This document shows, piece after piece, positions 26,187-38,145 of a stretch of 64,000 nucleotides of DNA. A program made the position numbers and the translations under genes. The notes below the pieces were generated by a model. That model was not told the origin of the DNA and did no database searches. It saw only the letters and a program-made list of their open reading frames with translations. The number at the start of each line of letters is the position of its first letter. Within the stretch, counting starts at the first letter, position 1. Source of the DNA: Borrelia sp. RT5S (GTDB lineage Bacteria; Spirochaetota; Spirochaetia; Borreliales; Borreliaceae); contig NZ_CP088936.1 in assembly GCF_021165755.1 (NCBI RefSeq), positions 434,001 to 498,000 on the forward strand, read 5' to 3'.

Positions 26187-26582
26187 TCAAGAGTTGTTCA
26201 TAATAATGCCACTCTTTATCATGTATTTATAAACTTCTTCTGGGTTTTCCAGGCTCTCAATCAGATTTTCAGCCTTGTCGTTAATTCTTTCCACCAGCTT
26301 CTTAAAAGTCACTCTTATTCCTCTACTTTCCAAGAAGTCTTTCGCTGGCTGAGAGATGACTCCAGCCTGAACATTCTGAAGCCCAATGTTATATATTATA
26401 ATAGCTGCAGCCTTCCCCACGACCTTATCATAAATTTCCAACCCTTCTTTATTTTGAATATACTTGTTAATAAAATTATCAACCTCCAAAAGGGGCTTTA
26501 AACCTCTTTCCATATTAGAATAAAGTATCCTATGATCCTTAAACAACCTTAACGTAGGATTCAATCCTGATATCATTTCCAA
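26187..26582 (-). CDS. DUF1893 family protein
   Basis: A 131-residue protein resembling the DUF1893 family (for example Thermotoga TM1506, which has a deaminase-like fold but no known activity). Matching features are HRILYSNMERGLKPLLE near the N-terminus, DKVVGKAAAII in the middle and AGVISQPAKDFLESRGI after it. The typical catalytic histidine-cysteine set of active deaminases is not seen. It converges with the small membrane protein gene (four bases apart) and diverges from the IMPACT-family gene. Function is unknown. Confidence 0.72.
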   Translation of the reverse strand: MEMISGLNPTLRLFKDHRILYSNMERGLKPLLEVDNFINKYIQNKEGLEIYDKVVGKAAAIIIYNIGLQNVQAGVISQPAKDFLESRGIRVTFKKLVERINDKAENLIESLENPEEVYKYMIKSGIIMNNS

Positions 26583-26624
26583 CCCCTCAAATAATTGCTC
26601 ACTTACTAAAAATAATCACTACTA

Positions 26625-27263
26625 ATGATATACATAAATCAAAAATACTTCAACATAAAAAAAGATGATATATCATTGAGTTGCATGTTACTAATTCCTA
26701 AAGAAAGTATCCACTCAAAAATTGAAGTAAAAAAATCCATTTTCTTATCATATATTTTTCATGTAGAGAAAAAAGAAGAAATAAGTAAAATATTAAGAGA
26801 ATATAAATTGAAATTTAGAAATGCATCACATGTCGTCTACGGATTCAGAATTGGCACTTCAATCTCATTTATAAACGGAATGAGTGACGACAAAGAACCT
26901 CATTTAACAGCAGGAAAACCTACGCTAGATGCAATATTGAAAAACAATTTAACAGACACCCTAATAATTACGGTGCGCTATTTTGGAGGCACTCTGCTTG
27001 GGAAAGGAGGACTAATTAAAGCATATTCCAAGGCAGCAGAAGAGATAATCAGCAAATCGAAGCTGACAGAAAAAGAAGAGATGGAAACATTAAGTCTAAA
27101 TTTAAGCTACAATCAATATAATCTACTTATAAGAACAAAAAATAAGCTTGGAATTAAAATTACAGATGCAAGTTTTTTAGAAAAAATAAACACAACGATC
27201 GCATTCAATACAAGAGACAAAGCAAGCATCTTACTATTTTTACAAGAAAATTCCTTAATTTAA
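26625..27263 (+). CDS. yigZ: YigZ/IMPACT family protein
   Basis: The 212-residue product belongs to the YigZ/IMPACT family, related to the eukaryotic translation regulator IMPACT; the bacterial role is not settled. The N-terminal IMPACT domain contains KSIFLSYIFHVEK (about 38), SHVVYGFRIG (about 71), DDKEPHLTAGKP (about 88) and the signature VRYFGGTLLGKGGLIKAYS (about 115). A second small domain of the EF-G-IV type occupies the C-terminal third. Length is normal. It is followed by the parA leader. Confidence 0.87.
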   Translation: MIYINQKYFNIKKDDISLSCMLLIPKESIHSKIEVKKSIFLSYIFHVEKKEEISKILREYKLKFRNASHVVYGFRIGTSISFINGMSDDKEPHLTAGKPTLDAILKNNLTDTLIITVRYFGGTLLGKGGLIKAYSKAAEEIISKSKLTEKEEMETLSLNLSYNQYNLLIRTKNKLGIKITDASFLEKINTTIAFNTRDKASILLFLQENSLI

Positions 27264-27369
27264 TAGTTTCAAGTGTATTTGTTTCATCACATTAACACAA
27301 TCTTATGTACTAGTCGTATTTTTACTATTGATGCTCTACTTTTCGCCATTTATGTTCTACAATGGAGTA

Positions 27370-27390
27370 TTGTTGTAGCACTTACAACAA
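27370..27390. promoter_or_regulatory. inverted repeat before parA
   Basis: TTGTTGTA (27370-27377) and TACAACAA (27383-27390) form an 8-bp inverted repeat with a five-base centre, 12 bases before the parA ATG. It is a candidate operator for autoregulation, or a centromere-like site. Confidence 0.45.
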
Positions 27391-27402
27391 GAGAAAATTT
27401 TT

Positions 27403-28161
27403 ATGAAAGTGATTTCTGTTATTAACCAAAAGGGTGGGGTTGGCAAAACTACTAGTGCCATAAACATTGCTTACTCGATGACAATTCTTGGTAAAAAAAC
27501 TCTTCTAGTAGATATTGATCCTCAGGGAAATGCTAGTAGCGGAACAAATATTTTAAAAGAAGAAGTTAATCTTTCAACTTCAAGTTATGAACTTATTTAT
27601 AAAAAGCAAAAAATTGAGCCTATTAAAATTTTCAATTTAGATGTAATTCCTTCAAGTCTTAAATTAGCATTACTTGAGAAAAAACTAATAAATGAAATCT
27701 CAAGAGAGAGTTTTTTAAAAAATTCTCTCCTAAAATACAAAAAAGATAGATATGATTTCATACTTATTGATTGTCCTCCCACCCTCTCAATACTTACAAT
27801 AAATGCTCTTGTTGCAAGTAAATATATTTTAATACCAATAGAAACAGAATTTTTTGCCTTTGAAGGAATTAATCAACTATTAGACACAATAAATGCAGTC
27901 AAGCAAATAAATAAAGAATTAAAAATCACCGGGGTCTTTATAAATAAACATGATATTAGAAACAAAAGTAAAGAAAAATATATTGAGTATCTCAAAAAGG
28001 TATTTAAAGAAAATTTTTTAAACACCAAAATAAGAAAAAATATAAGTATCTCCAAATCACAAGAAGAAAAAATACCAGTACATATGTACAATAAAGCAAG
28101 CAATGCAGCTAGAGACTTTTTAGATCTTACAAAGGAAATAATCTGCAGGATTGAAGGATAA
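27403..28161 (+). CDS. parA: ParA chromosome-partition ATPase
   Basis: ParA-type Walker ATPases bind DNA with ATP and drive segregation of partner complexes. The 252-residue product has the deviant Walker A KGGVGKTT (residues 10-17), the switch DIDPQGNASSG (about 38) and Walker B ILIDCPPTLS (about 118). It lacks the N-terminal DNA-binding extension of plasmid P1-type ParA, as usual for chromosomal ParA. A parZ-like gene starts two bases after its stop. The position beside gyrA/gyrB and the origin fits chromosome partition. Confidence 0.95.
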   Translation: MKVISVINQKGGVGKTTSAINIAYSMTILGKKTLLVDIDPQGNASSGTNILKEEVNLSTSSYELIYKKQKIEPIKIFNLDVIPSSLKLALLEKKLINEISRESFLKNSLLKYKKDRYDFILIDCPPTLSILTINALVASKYILIPIETEFFAFEGINQLLDTINAVKQINKELKITGVFINKHDIRNKSKEKYIEYLKKVFKENFLNTKIRKNISISKSQEEKIPVHMYNKASNAARDFLDLTKEIICRIEG

Positions 28162-28163
28162 AA

Positions 28164-28898
28164 ATGTCAGATAATCTAGACACGCTGATGGCTCTAATGG
28201 GTCAAAAATTAGAAAACAATGAAAAAAACGAAAACGCCTTTGCGGAACAAGAATTAATTATTATTGAAAGTAAAAATTTTGAGTACGACAAATTGGACAA
28301 AGAAATATCCGAATTTTTGCGGATGAAGCAGCATGAAATCTTTAACATCTTTAACGATACATATACAGAAATTGGAAGAATATTAAAAGAAGCCCAAGAA
28401 AAACTGCGCGGTAGTAACCAATATGACGGACTTTTTTATAAATGGTTTACTAGTATGGGGTTTAAAAAGGACAAAGTTTACTCGCTAATGTCAAGATATG
28501 AGTTGCTTGTCGAATATTCCGATAAGCAACTCATAATAAACAATTTACCGTTATCGCTCTCATATGAAATTTCAAAAAAATCATGTCCTTTTAATTTAAA
28601 AACAGATGTTCTTAATGGAAAAATAAAATCTTTAAAAGAGTTTAAGTTACTGTATAGAAGAGATAAAGATTACGAAAAAAATCCTGAAATAAAACTCAAT
28701 AATACTCCAATCAAATCTGGAGAAGTTATTAAAATAATAGAACTGTTACTACGAGAATTAGAAGATATTAAAAATATTGAACTAGACGCAATTAAACACA
28801 AAGAACTTCTCTCTGTTCTGCAAGAACTACAACAAAACCTAGATTACATAAAACGACTCGCTTCTAGTTCCAAAAGAAACCGTGCCTTTCAGGAATAG
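28164..28898 (+). CDS. parZ: ParZ-like partition protein
   Basis: A 244-residue, mostly helical, charged protein with a long Lys/Glu-rich pattern and no classical ParB motif. It sits two bases after parA, the position reported for ParZ, the factor that works with ParA in B. burgdorferi chromosome spacing. The middle region (about 50-150) with MKQHEIFNIFNDTYTEIGRI and WFTSMGFKKDKVYSLMSRYE resembles phage- and plasmid-type DNA-binding helices, possibly a helix-turn-helix. The name rests on synteny with parA and general character, not on a motif. No parB follows; gyrA converges directly. Confidence 0.68.
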   Translation: MSDNLDTLMALMGQKLENNEKNENAFAEQELIIIESKNFEYDKLDKEISEFLRMKQHEIFNIFNDTYTEIGRILKEAQEKLRGSNQYDGLFYKWFTSMGFKKDKVYSLMSRYELLVEYSDKQLIINNLPLSLSYEISKKSCPFNLKTDVLNGKIKSLKEFKLLYRRDKDYEKNPEIKLNNTPIKSGEVIKIIELLLRELEDIKNIELDAIKHKELLSVLQELQQNLDYIKRLASSSKRNRAFQE

Positions 28899-28920
28899 AA
28901 AACACAAAACCTCGAACAAA

Positions 28921-28950
28921 CAAAAAAAGAATGCCCCGCTAGAACATTCT
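28921..28950 (-). terminator. gyrA terminator
   Basis: Read on the minus strand, AGAATG pairs with CATTCT around an 11-base loop and is followed by T7. It lies 25 bases past the gyrA stop, so it is a plausible rho-independent terminator for gyrB-gyrA. The stem is short. Confidence 0.55.
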
Positions 28951-28974
28951 AAATGTAGAGTTAATACTGATTTA

Positions 28975-31407
28975 TCATTTAATAAATTTGGAAACGGACA
29001 CTAACTTGTCCCCATCAAGAGACAATACCTGAATTCCTCTAGCATCTTTACCCTGTTCAGACACCTTATCTGCTAATGTCCTTAGAATTTTTGCGCTTCT
29101 GCTTACAAGCAATATTTCATCTTCCTGTGTAACTGCAGTAGCATCAACAACTTCGCCGGCTTTCTCATCCGATTTCTTATAGCTAGTATAGCCCGTAGCC
29201 CCTCTCTTAAGCTCCGTTAATTTAGATATATCTAACCTCTTCCCATATCCATTCTCAGAAACAATTAAAAGATGAGATTTTTGGCCAACAGCTAAAGCCT
29301 TAAGACAAATATCGCCCTCTTTAACCTTCATGCCAGATACGCCCTGGGTTCCCCTGTGTGTAAGCCTGATATCACTTGAATTAAATATAAAAGAATTTCC
29401 TTTCCTAGAAATACAAACAATTTTCTCGTCCCTAGAAACAACCTCAGCGCTTGTAACAAAATCTTTATCAGCAAGCCTAATAACAATCACTCCTCTTGTC
29501 TTAACTGTTTTAAGCCCTTCCATCTCAATACGAGCCACTTTTCCACTAGCAGTTGTTATTAACAAATAATTATCTCCTGTTATCTCGTTGCAATTCTTAA
29601 CAGTCAATATCTCTTCTTTTTCTCCCAAATTAATAAATTCGCGTATATTCTGTCCCTTTGAAGACCTAGAAATATCCTTAATCTCATATGCATTAATTAC
29701 ATAAAGCTTCCCCTCATTTGAAATCATAAACAAAAAGTCATGCGTACTTGCACACAAAGAAACACTAACTTGGTCTTCATTTTGCAACTCAAAAGAGCTT
29801 AAACCTTTACCGCCTACACCCTGAAGCTTATATTCATCCTGTAAGATTCTCTTAATAAAGCCTCTCTTTGTAAGGATAACAACAACATTTTCCCTCTGCA
29901 TTAAATCTGCCATACTGGTTTTTAAAACCTCCTCGTCATAAATTATTTTTGTTCGGCGCTCATCACCAAATTTTAAACTTAAATTAATAACCTCTTTCCT
30001 TATAATATCAACAATCCTTGCCGGATTTAAAAGAATATCCTCATAATCTTTTATTAAAGACAAAACAAGTTTAAACTCCTCCTCAATCCTCTCTACCTCA
30101 AGAGATGTCAACTTTTGTAACTTCATGTCAAGAATAGCATTAGACTGAATCTCTGATAAGTTAAATTGCTTAACAATCCGCTCCCTAGCCTCCTTTACAA
30201 CTCTAGAAAACTTTATTATTTCTATTATCTTATCGATATTCCTTAAAGCTACATTCAATCCCTCCAGCACATGCGCCTTTTCCTTTGCTTTCTTTAATTC
30301 AAACTCTGTCCGTCTTTTAACAATTTCCTTTCTATGCTTAATAAATTCAGATAAAAGTTCCTCTAAATTTAATTGCTTCGGTATCCCATTAACAAGAGCC
30401 AAGTTATTTATGCTAAAATTTTTCTTAAGTTCAGTATACTCATAAAGTAAGTTCATGACAACATGAGGATCAAACCCTTTCTTAATTTCAAGTACAATCC
30501 TAATTCCATCACGATCTGATTCATCTCGTATATCAGAGACTCCCTCCAATTTTTCTTCTTTTGCCATTAATGCAATTTTCATAAGTAAAGAAGATTTATT
30601 AACAGCATAGGGTATTTCTGTTACTACAATAAAAGCAAAATCCTCTACTTTTTTCTCGATATGATACCTGGCCCTAATAACAACGCTACCCTTACCTGTT
30701 GTATAGGCTTTAACTAGGCTATCGCTATATATAATTTCAGCAGAAGTTGGAAAGTCTGGCCCCTTGACTATTTCAATTAAATCATAAACAGAGACACAAT
30801 CATTATCCAACATATAAACCAAAGCGTCACAGACCTCGCCCAGATTATGCGGAGCCATATTAGTTGCCATTCCAACAGCAATACCGCTAGCCCCATTTAC
30901 CAATAGAAACGGGAACGCTGCTGGCAAAACCTCAGGCTCATTTAAAGAATCGTCATAATTAGGCTTAAAATCAACAGTTTGCTTATCTATATCCCTAACA
31001 AGCTCCTCTGCTATCTTTGCCATCCGTGCCTCAGTATATCGCATAGCAGCAGGAGGGTCACCATCAACAGAACCAAAGTTACCCTGTCCACTTATCACAG
31101 GGTACCTCAGAGAAAAACCCTGTGCAAGCCTTACAAGTGCCTCATAAATCGATTGATCACCATGAGGGTGATACTTCCCAAGCACATCACCAACTATTCT
31201 TCCTGCCTTTTTAAATGATTTATCCGCCCTAAGTCCCATCTCATGCATTGAATAAAGGATTCTTCTGTGCACAGGCTTAAGCCCATCCCTCACATCAGGA
31301 AGAGCTCTTGAAACAATTACAGACATTGCATAATTTAAATAAGAGGCTCTAACCTCGTCCTCTATTTTAATACTTAATATTTGTTCAACTTTCTCTTCAG
31401 TTGGCAT
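28975..31407 (-). CDS. gyrA: DNA gyrase subunit A
   Basis: GyrA is the DNA-cleaving subunit that, with GyrB, adds negative supercoils using ATP. The 810-residue product is complete. The N-terminal part contains [34 protein letters not shown] and the catalytic tyrosine in [10 protein letters not shown] (about 122). The C-terminal half has beta-pinwheel repeats and a GyrA-box-like GVGGKG near 540. It lies 11 bases after gyrB on the same strand, transcribed away from the origin. Confidence 0.98.
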   Translation of the reverse strand: MPTEEKVEQILSIKIEDEVRASYLNYAMSVIVSRALPDVRDGLKPVHRRILYSMHEMGLRADKSFKKAGRIVGDVLGKYHPHGDQSIYEALVRLAQGFSLRYPVISGQGNFGSVDGDPPAAMRYTEARMAKIAEELVRDIDKQTVDFKPNYDDSLNEPEVLPAAFPFLLVNGASGIAVGMATNMAPHNLGEVCDALVYMLDNDCVSVYDLIEIVKGPDFPTSAEIIYSDSLVKAYTTGKGSVVIRARYHIEKKVEDFAFIVVTEIPYAVNKSSLLMKIALMAKEEKLEGVSDIRDESDRDGIRIVLEIKKGFDPHVVMNLLYEYTELKKNFSINNLALVNGIPKQLNLEELLSEFIKHRKEIVKRRTEFELKKAKEKAHVLEGLNVALRNIDKIIEIIKFSRVVKEARERIVKQFNLSEIQSNAILDMKLQKLTSLEVERIEEEFKLVLSLIKDYEDILLNPARIVDIIRKEVINLSLKFGDERRTKIIYDEEVLKTSMADLMQRENVVVILTKRGFIKRILQDEYKLQGVGGKGLSSFELQNEDQVSVSLCASTHDFLFMISNEGKLYVINAYEIKDISRSSKGQNIREFINLGEKEEILTVKNCNEITGDNYLLITTASGKVARIEMEGLKTVKTRGVIVIRLADKDFVTSAEVVSRDEKIVCISRKGNSFIFNSSDIRLTHRGTQGVSGMKVKEGDICLKALAVGQKSHLLIVSENGYGKRLDISKLTELKRGATGYTSYKKSDEKAGEVVDATAVTQEDEILLVSRSAKILRTLADKVSEQGKDARGIQVLSLDGDKLVSVSKFIK

Positions 31408-31418
31408 TATTGCTCCAA

Positions 31419-33647
<2,229 letters not shown>

Positions 33648-35102
33648 ATGCAAGAAGGAAAAAGTATATGGGGTTTAATTTTATCAGAAATAAAAAAAGA
33701 AACCTCTGAAGAAGAATTTTATATATGGTTTGAAAATTTATACTTCATAAATGCAGTTGATGAAAATATACAAATATCTACCCCAAATTCTTTCCATAAA
33801 AACCAAGTAGAAAAAAGATTCTCCAAAAGAATAAAAGAAATCTTAGTTGAGAAAGGCTACAAAAAGACTAACGTCGAATTTACAAGTCAAAAAAATGAGT
33901 CTAATTCTGCCAATATAGAATCTAAAAGTTCTGCCTTAAAAGAAATTTCTGCACATCAAGATTTACATAAAAAAAGAGGACCTTCCAAGAGCTACGGCAA
34001 GAACATAGCAGAAGGGACAAATAAACATTTCATAAGAGAAGATATCAATACTACGTATAAAAATCCATTTTTAAAAAAAAAATATATATTTGACAATTTC
34101 ATAGTAGGGCCAAATAATAAACTTGCTTACAATGCAAGCTTATCAATTGCAAAAACTCCTGGGAGAAAATATAATCCATGTTTAATTTATGGCGGAGTAG
34201 GTCTTGGGAAAACACATTTGCTTCAAAGCATAGGAAATAAAGCGGAAGAATTACATAAAGGACTTAAAATACTATATGTAACTGCTGAGAATTTTTTAAA
34301 CGAATTCGTAGAAAGCATAAAAACAAATGAAACAAAAAAATTTAAGAAGAAGTATAGATATTTAGATATGCTTTTAATAGACGATATTCATGACCTACAA
34401 AAAAAAGAAGGAATACAGGAAGAACTTTTTCACACATTTAATGCTCTTTACGAAGATAATAAGCAACTGGTGTTCACGTGCGACAGGCAACCTTCAGAGC
34501 TCACAAATTTTACAGATAGATTAAAAAGTAGATTTACAAGAGGATTGAATGTAGATATATCAAAACCCAATTTTGAATTAAGAGTAGCTATTATAGAAAA
34601 AAAAGCCGAAGAGGATGGCATTAAAGTTCCAAAAGATATCTTAAACCTAGTCGCGAGAAAAGTCACAACAAACATAAGGGATTTAGAAGCAGCTGTAACA
34701 AAATTAAAAGCCCACGTAGACCTTGAAAATATAAAAATTGACACTAACACAGTAGACAAAATTATTAAAGAGATAATAGCTTGCGAAGCAAATGACAAAA
34801 ACGAACATAACAACATAAACACTGAAAACATAAAAAAAGTTATACTGAGAGAATTAAAACTCACAAATAAGGACATTGAAGGGAAAAGCAAAAAACCAGA
34901 AATTACAAAAGCAAGACATATTTATGCATATCTCCTGAGGAATTTTACAGAGCTTTCGACAATTGAAATAGGAAAAATTATCGGAGGTAAAACCCACTCA
35001 ACAGTGCTTTATTCAATAAATAAGATCGACAAAGAAAGAAATAATGACTTAGAAATTAACAATTTAATCATAGAACTTATGAACAAAATTAACAAAAATT
35101 GA
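33648..35102 (+). CDS. dnaA: replication initiator DnaA
   Basis: DnaA opens the origin and loads the helicase. The 484-residue product has domain I (about 1-85), a low-complexity linker, the AAA+ domain with GGVGLGKTHLLQS (about 182) and LLIDDIHDL (about 243), and the C-terminal DNA-binding domain with the DnaA signature (IEIGKIIGGKTHSTVLYSI, about 440). It starts the rightward gene series, opposite gyrB, which marks the origin side. Coding is strongly A-rich compared with recF, and G/C skew is near neutral here. Confidence 0.98.
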   Translation: MQEGKSIWGLILSEIKKETSEEEFYIWFENLYFINAVDENIQISTPNSFHKNQVEKRFSKRIKEILVEKGYKKTNVEFTSQKNESNSANIESKSSALKEISAHQDLHKKRGPSKSYGKNIAEGTNKHFIREDINTTYKNPFLKKKYIFDNFIVGPNNKLAYNASLSIAKTPGRKYNPCLIYGGVGLGKTHLLQSIGNKAEELHKGLKILYVTAENFLNEFVESIKTNETKKFKKKYRYLDMLLIDDIHDLQKKEGIQEELFHTFNALYEDNKQLVFTCDRQPSELTNFTDRLKSRFTRGLNVDISKPNFELRVAIIEKKAEEDGIKVPKDILNLVARKVTTNIRDLEAAVTKLKAHVDLENIKIDTNTVDKIIKEIIACEANDKNEHNNINTENIKKVILRELKLTNKDIEGKSKKPEITKARHIYAYLLRNFTELSTIEIGKIIGGKTHSTVLYSINKIDKERNNDLEINNLIIELMNKINKN

Positions 35103-35371
35103 TAAAATTTACGAAAATTGAAATACTTTTGAACAATTTAAACAAATAATTCGACAGGGAAAAAGACAATTAGACAGACAATTTAACACGTCTTATTTAC
35201 TTTAATATATGCAAATAAGAAGAATTAGACAATTAGACAGCACACTACTAATACAACTACTAACAAATATAAAAAACAATAATATAGAAAACAATCAAAT
35301 AAAAATCCCACCAAAAAATTAAACTTATCAAAACCGAATAATGATAATATAATAGACGAGGGGGTGAGATC
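35103..35371. other. dnaA-dnaN spacer, candidate replication origin
   Basis: The spacer is about 269 bases, extremely AT-rich and free of genes. AGACAATTAGACAG occurs at 35164-35177 and again at 35227-35240, with related TTAGAC units between. The surrounding strand bias flips: gyrB to the left reads C-rich and recF to the right reads G-rich on the plus strand, with dnaA and dnaN intermediate. Mapping in B. burgdorferi placed the chromosome origin in this gene region. The dnaN Shine-Dalgarno GAGGGGGTGAG is at the right edge. Confidence 0.55.
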
Positions 35372-36532
35372 TTGAATGAAAAATTTATATTGTGTAGTAC
35401 GGAACAAACTTCAAATGAAATTGACAAAGCCAAAAGTATTATTGTAAACAGAAACATAAATGACATTTGGAGTGCAATATTACTTGAGGTAAAAAATTCC
35501 AATCTTACAATAAAATCAACAGACAGAAATATATTCTTTGAAAGTACGGCTCCAATTGTTTCCGCAGAGAACTTCAAGGTATTAATAAATGCTTCAAATT
35601 TCTCAGATGCAGTTAAGGCATTAAATCTATATGATGATCTAAAGATAACTCTTGATGAGAACGAAAGTAAGCTAAACATCATTGGAGAATCTGAGAATAA
35701 GCATAATAACGCACTAAATGACCACTTAAGTGAACCGACTTTTCCTAATGATGAAATTGAGAGTTACTACTGCGAAATAAATGGAGAAACTTATAATTTT
35801 GCAGTTGAGCTAAGCCAAAACGAGTTTAAGAGGATCATAAATAAGGTTTCATTTGCGGCATCCTCAGATGAATCTAAGAACGTTTTAAACGGAGTCTATT
35901 TTACAAAGGACAAAGAATCTAGATTGATATTTGTTGCAACCAACGGGCATAGAATGTCTATATACAAAACAGAATTAGTATCTGAAGAAAATATTAATTT
36001 CATTATACCCGTTAAGATGTTTGTCTTTCTAAGACAAATGATTACGGGAGAGGGCATGGTAAAGATAAAAGTTTCAGACAAGAAATTTTATGTTGAGTTT
36101 AATAACTACAAAATAGCATGCAGTCTTATAAGTGGAAATTATCCCGATTACGAAAGCATCTTACCAAAGGAACAAAAAAACAGATGCTTAACTGAAATTA
36201 GCATTTTAAAAGATAGACTTTCAAGAGTGAGTTCCTATACAGATAAAAGAACCAGAAAGGTCATTTTAAACTTTTTAGCTGATCAATTAAGGCTTGTGGC
36301 AGAGGATTTGATTACGGGAAGGAGAGGAGAGTTTTTTGTGCAAGTTCCTAATTACAAATACGAAGGGGAGGAGGAAGTTATAGCTATTAATAGCGCATAT
36401 CTCTACGAAGCAATTAGTGCATTTGATACCTCTGAGTTAGAAATAAAATTCAGTCAGGGGGATGTGCTCAAATTAGGCGAGCCTGGGAATGATGACTTTA
36501 CTCACTTAATAATGCCTATGATTTTAAATTAA
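35372..36532 (+). CDS. dnaN: DNA polymerase III sliding clamp (beta)
   Basis: DnaN is the ring that holds DNA polymerase III on DNA. The 386-residue product has the three-domain clamp length, with NGHRMSIYKTE (about 190), the ISGNYPDYESILP segment (about 250) and the C-terminal HLIMPMILN end that fits the family MPM motif. The start is TTG behind a strong GAGGGGGTGAG box; the ATG four bases downstream is out of frame. It follows dnaA as in most bacteria and leads into recF. Confidence 0.96.
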   Translation: MNEKFILCSTEQTSNEIDKAKSIIVNRNINDIWSAILLEVKNSNLTIKSTDRNIFFESTAPIVSAENFKVLINASNFSDAVKALNLYDDLKITLDENESKLNIIGESENKHNNALNDHLSEPTFPNDEIESYYCEINGETYNFAVELSQNEFKRIINKVSFAASSDESKNVLNGVYFTKDKESRLIFVATNGHRMSIYKTELVSEENINFIIPVKMFVFLRQMITGEGMVKIKVSDKKFYVEFNNYKIACSLISGNYPDYESILPKEQKNRCLTEISILKDRLSRVSSYTDKRTRKVILNFLADQLRLVAEDLITGRRGEFFVQVPNYKYEGEEEVIAINSAYLYEAISAFDTSELEIKFSQGDVLKLGEPGNDDFTHLIMPMILN

Positions 36533-36550
36533 CATTCCTTTTATGACAAG

Positions 36551-37618
36551 ATGATAAGTAAAATTGAGCTTCGCAATTTTAAAAACATAGAGAATCAGGT
36601 TATCAACTTTAACTTTGACAATATTTATTTTTGTGGAGAGAACGGGGCGGGGAAAACGAATTTACTTGATGCTATTTATTATCTTGCTTTTGCTTCCTCT
36701 TTTTTAGTCAATACAGATAGAGAGCTTATCAGATACGGAGAAAAGGAGTGTTATTTAAAATGCTATTACAATACCGGAGGAAGTGATGGAGAGATTAGTG
36801 TATCGCTTAGGAATGAAAAAAAGGAAATAAGGGTTAATAATAGCGTTATAAGGGATAGAAAAGAATTGATACTAAATATACCAGTGATTATTTTTTCAAA
36901 TTACGATGTTGATTTTGTTGTTGGAGCTCCTGCTAGGAAGAGGTGGTTTTTCGATCAGGCAATAAGCCTTACTTCTTTAACCTATGTGGATTTTCTTAGA
37001 AAATATCGAAAGATTTTAAAACAGAGAAACCTAATATTAAGGCAAGGAAATAAAAGCTTGCTTAAAGTTTACAATGAAATTTTTGTTGATTATGCTCTTA
37101 AGATAACAAAGATGAGGGAAGATTTTATCAAACGCTTTTGTGAAATTTTTCAACACTATTGTAAATCAATTTTTGATGTTTCTTACCATTTAGAAATCAG
37201 ATATATGCCATCTGTTCAATTTAGCGAAAGAGATGAATTTTTAAAAACTTTGATTTTAAATGAGAAAAATGAACTTCTTTCCGGTAATACCTTAATGGGG
37301 CCCCACAGAGATTTGTATGAGGTGTTAAATGGGGAGAGGGTTTTTACAAATCATTCTTCAACAGGACAGAACAGATCACTTTCTTTAATTTATAGACTTG
37401 CGCAAGTTCTTATTTTTGACAAGAAATATAGTGTCGCTCCCATTTTGCTTTTTGATGATGTGTTTTTGGAGCTGGACAAAAAAAAAAGAAGAAGAGTGTT
37501 TGAGGTTTTACCAAAGAGCTCTCAGTGCTTTTTTACCTTCCTAGATGATTGTTATGATCTTGGAAGAGATAATACTTATGTAGTGTACAGGGTTAAAAAT
37601 GGAAGATTTGAACTTTAA
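36551..37618 (+). CDS. recF: RecF recombination protein
   Basis: RecF is an SMC-like ATPase that helps RecOR load RecA at gaps. The 355-residue product has Walker A GENGAGKTN (about 30), the ABC-type signature SSTGQNRSLSLIYRL (about 277) and Walker B PILLFDDVFLELD (about 301). It follows dnaN and overlaps the DciA-like gene by 20 bases. As far as I recall, the B. burgdorferi B31 chromosome lacks recF at this place, so its presence here, together with recR at 62.9 kb, sets this lineage apart. Confidence 0.94.
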   Translation: MISKIELRNFKNIENQVINFNFDNIYFCGENGAGKTNLLDAIYYLAFASSFLVNTDRELIRYGEKECYLKCYYNTGGSDGEISVSLRNEKKEIRVNNSVIRDRKELILNIPVIIFSNYDVDFVVGAPARKRWFFDQAISLTSLTYVDFLRKYRKILKQRNLILRQGNKSLLKVYNEIFVDYALKITKMREDFIKRFCEIFQHYCKSIFDVSYHLEIRYMPSVQFSERDEFLKTLILNEKNELLSGNTLMGPHRDLYEVLNGERVFTNHSSTGQNRSLSLIYRLAQVLIFDKKYSVAPILLFDDVFLELDKKKRRRVFEVLPKSSQCFFTFLDDCYDLGRDNTYVVYRVKNGRFEL

Positions 37619-37898
37619 AAGAGTGAGCGATGTGCTCAATAAATATTTGAGCTCAGATATTATTCCTAATAAAAACTTAAATGATAGCTTAGTACTTTCT
37701 CAAAATTGGAAGACAATATTTGGAGAGCTTTCAGGTAGTGTAAAATTATTAAATCTAAAGGATAATAAGGTGTTGTATATTGGAGTCAAGAATTCAAGCG
37801 TTTTGTATAGTATTTCTCTACAAAAATCAAAGATAATAAAATTAATAAGGGATTCTACGGGTATTGAGATAGTGGATATAACGGTTTTAATAAAATGA
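37599..37898 (+). CDS. DciA-like (DUF721) protein
   Basis: A 99-residue protein resembling DUF721/DciA, a helicase-loading partner found in many bacteria without DnaC. The N-terminal VLNKYL and later VLYIGVKNSSVLYSISLQK segments fit the family's KH-like fold. It begins inside the end of recF, between recF and rpmH, a usual DUF721 position. The family call is plausible and the helicase role is inferred from homologues. Confidence 0.7.
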   Translation: MEDLNFKRVSDVLNKYLSSDIIPNKNLNDSLVLSQNWKTIFGELSGSVKLLNLKDNKVLYIGVKNSSVLYSISLQKSKIIKLIRDSTGIEIVDITVLIK

Positions 37899-37904
37899 AT
37901 TTTG

Positions 37905-37931
37905 TTGACAATTGTAGTTGTATAATATAGT
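37905..37931 (+). promoter_or_regulatory. candidate rpmH promoter
   Basis: TTGACA (37905-37910) is followed after 15 bases by TATAGT (37926-37931); at 17 bases the hexamer is TAGTAT. It lies about 60 bases before rpmH and would drive rpmH-rnpA-yidC-jag. Confidence 0.5.
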
Positions 37932-37989
37932 ATTACAGTGTTTAATTTGTGCGTTAGCAATAAGAAATGTTTTTAGTTGGGGGGCTTTT

Positions 37990-38145
37990 TTGAAGAGGAC
38001 TTATCAGCCGAGTCGGGTTAAGAGGAATAGAAAGTTTGGGTTCAGGTCTAGAATGAAAACTAGAGGGGGAAGGCTTATTCTTGCAAGGCGAAGGGCTAAA
38101 GGAAGAGTTAGGTTAACTGTTTCTGATGAAAAGAAGAAGTATTAG
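37990..38145 (+). CDS. rpmH: ribosomal protein L34
   Basis: L34 is a tiny basic protein of the large ribosomal subunit. The 51-residue product, from a TTG at 37990 behind a G-rich box, reads [20 protein letters not shown], the family signature, and continues [18 protein letters not shown]. An ATG-free extension upstream would add unrelated residues, so the short form is right. It overlaps rnpA by 20 bases. Confidence 0.96.
   Translation: MKRTYQPSRVKRNRKFGFRSRMKTRGGRLILARRRAKGRVRLTVSDEKKKY

Noticed and set aside
35260-35682. 140-codon frame antisense to dnaN and the origin spacer
   Set aside because: It is mostly the complement of dnaN; its hydrophobic look follows from the T-rich strand.
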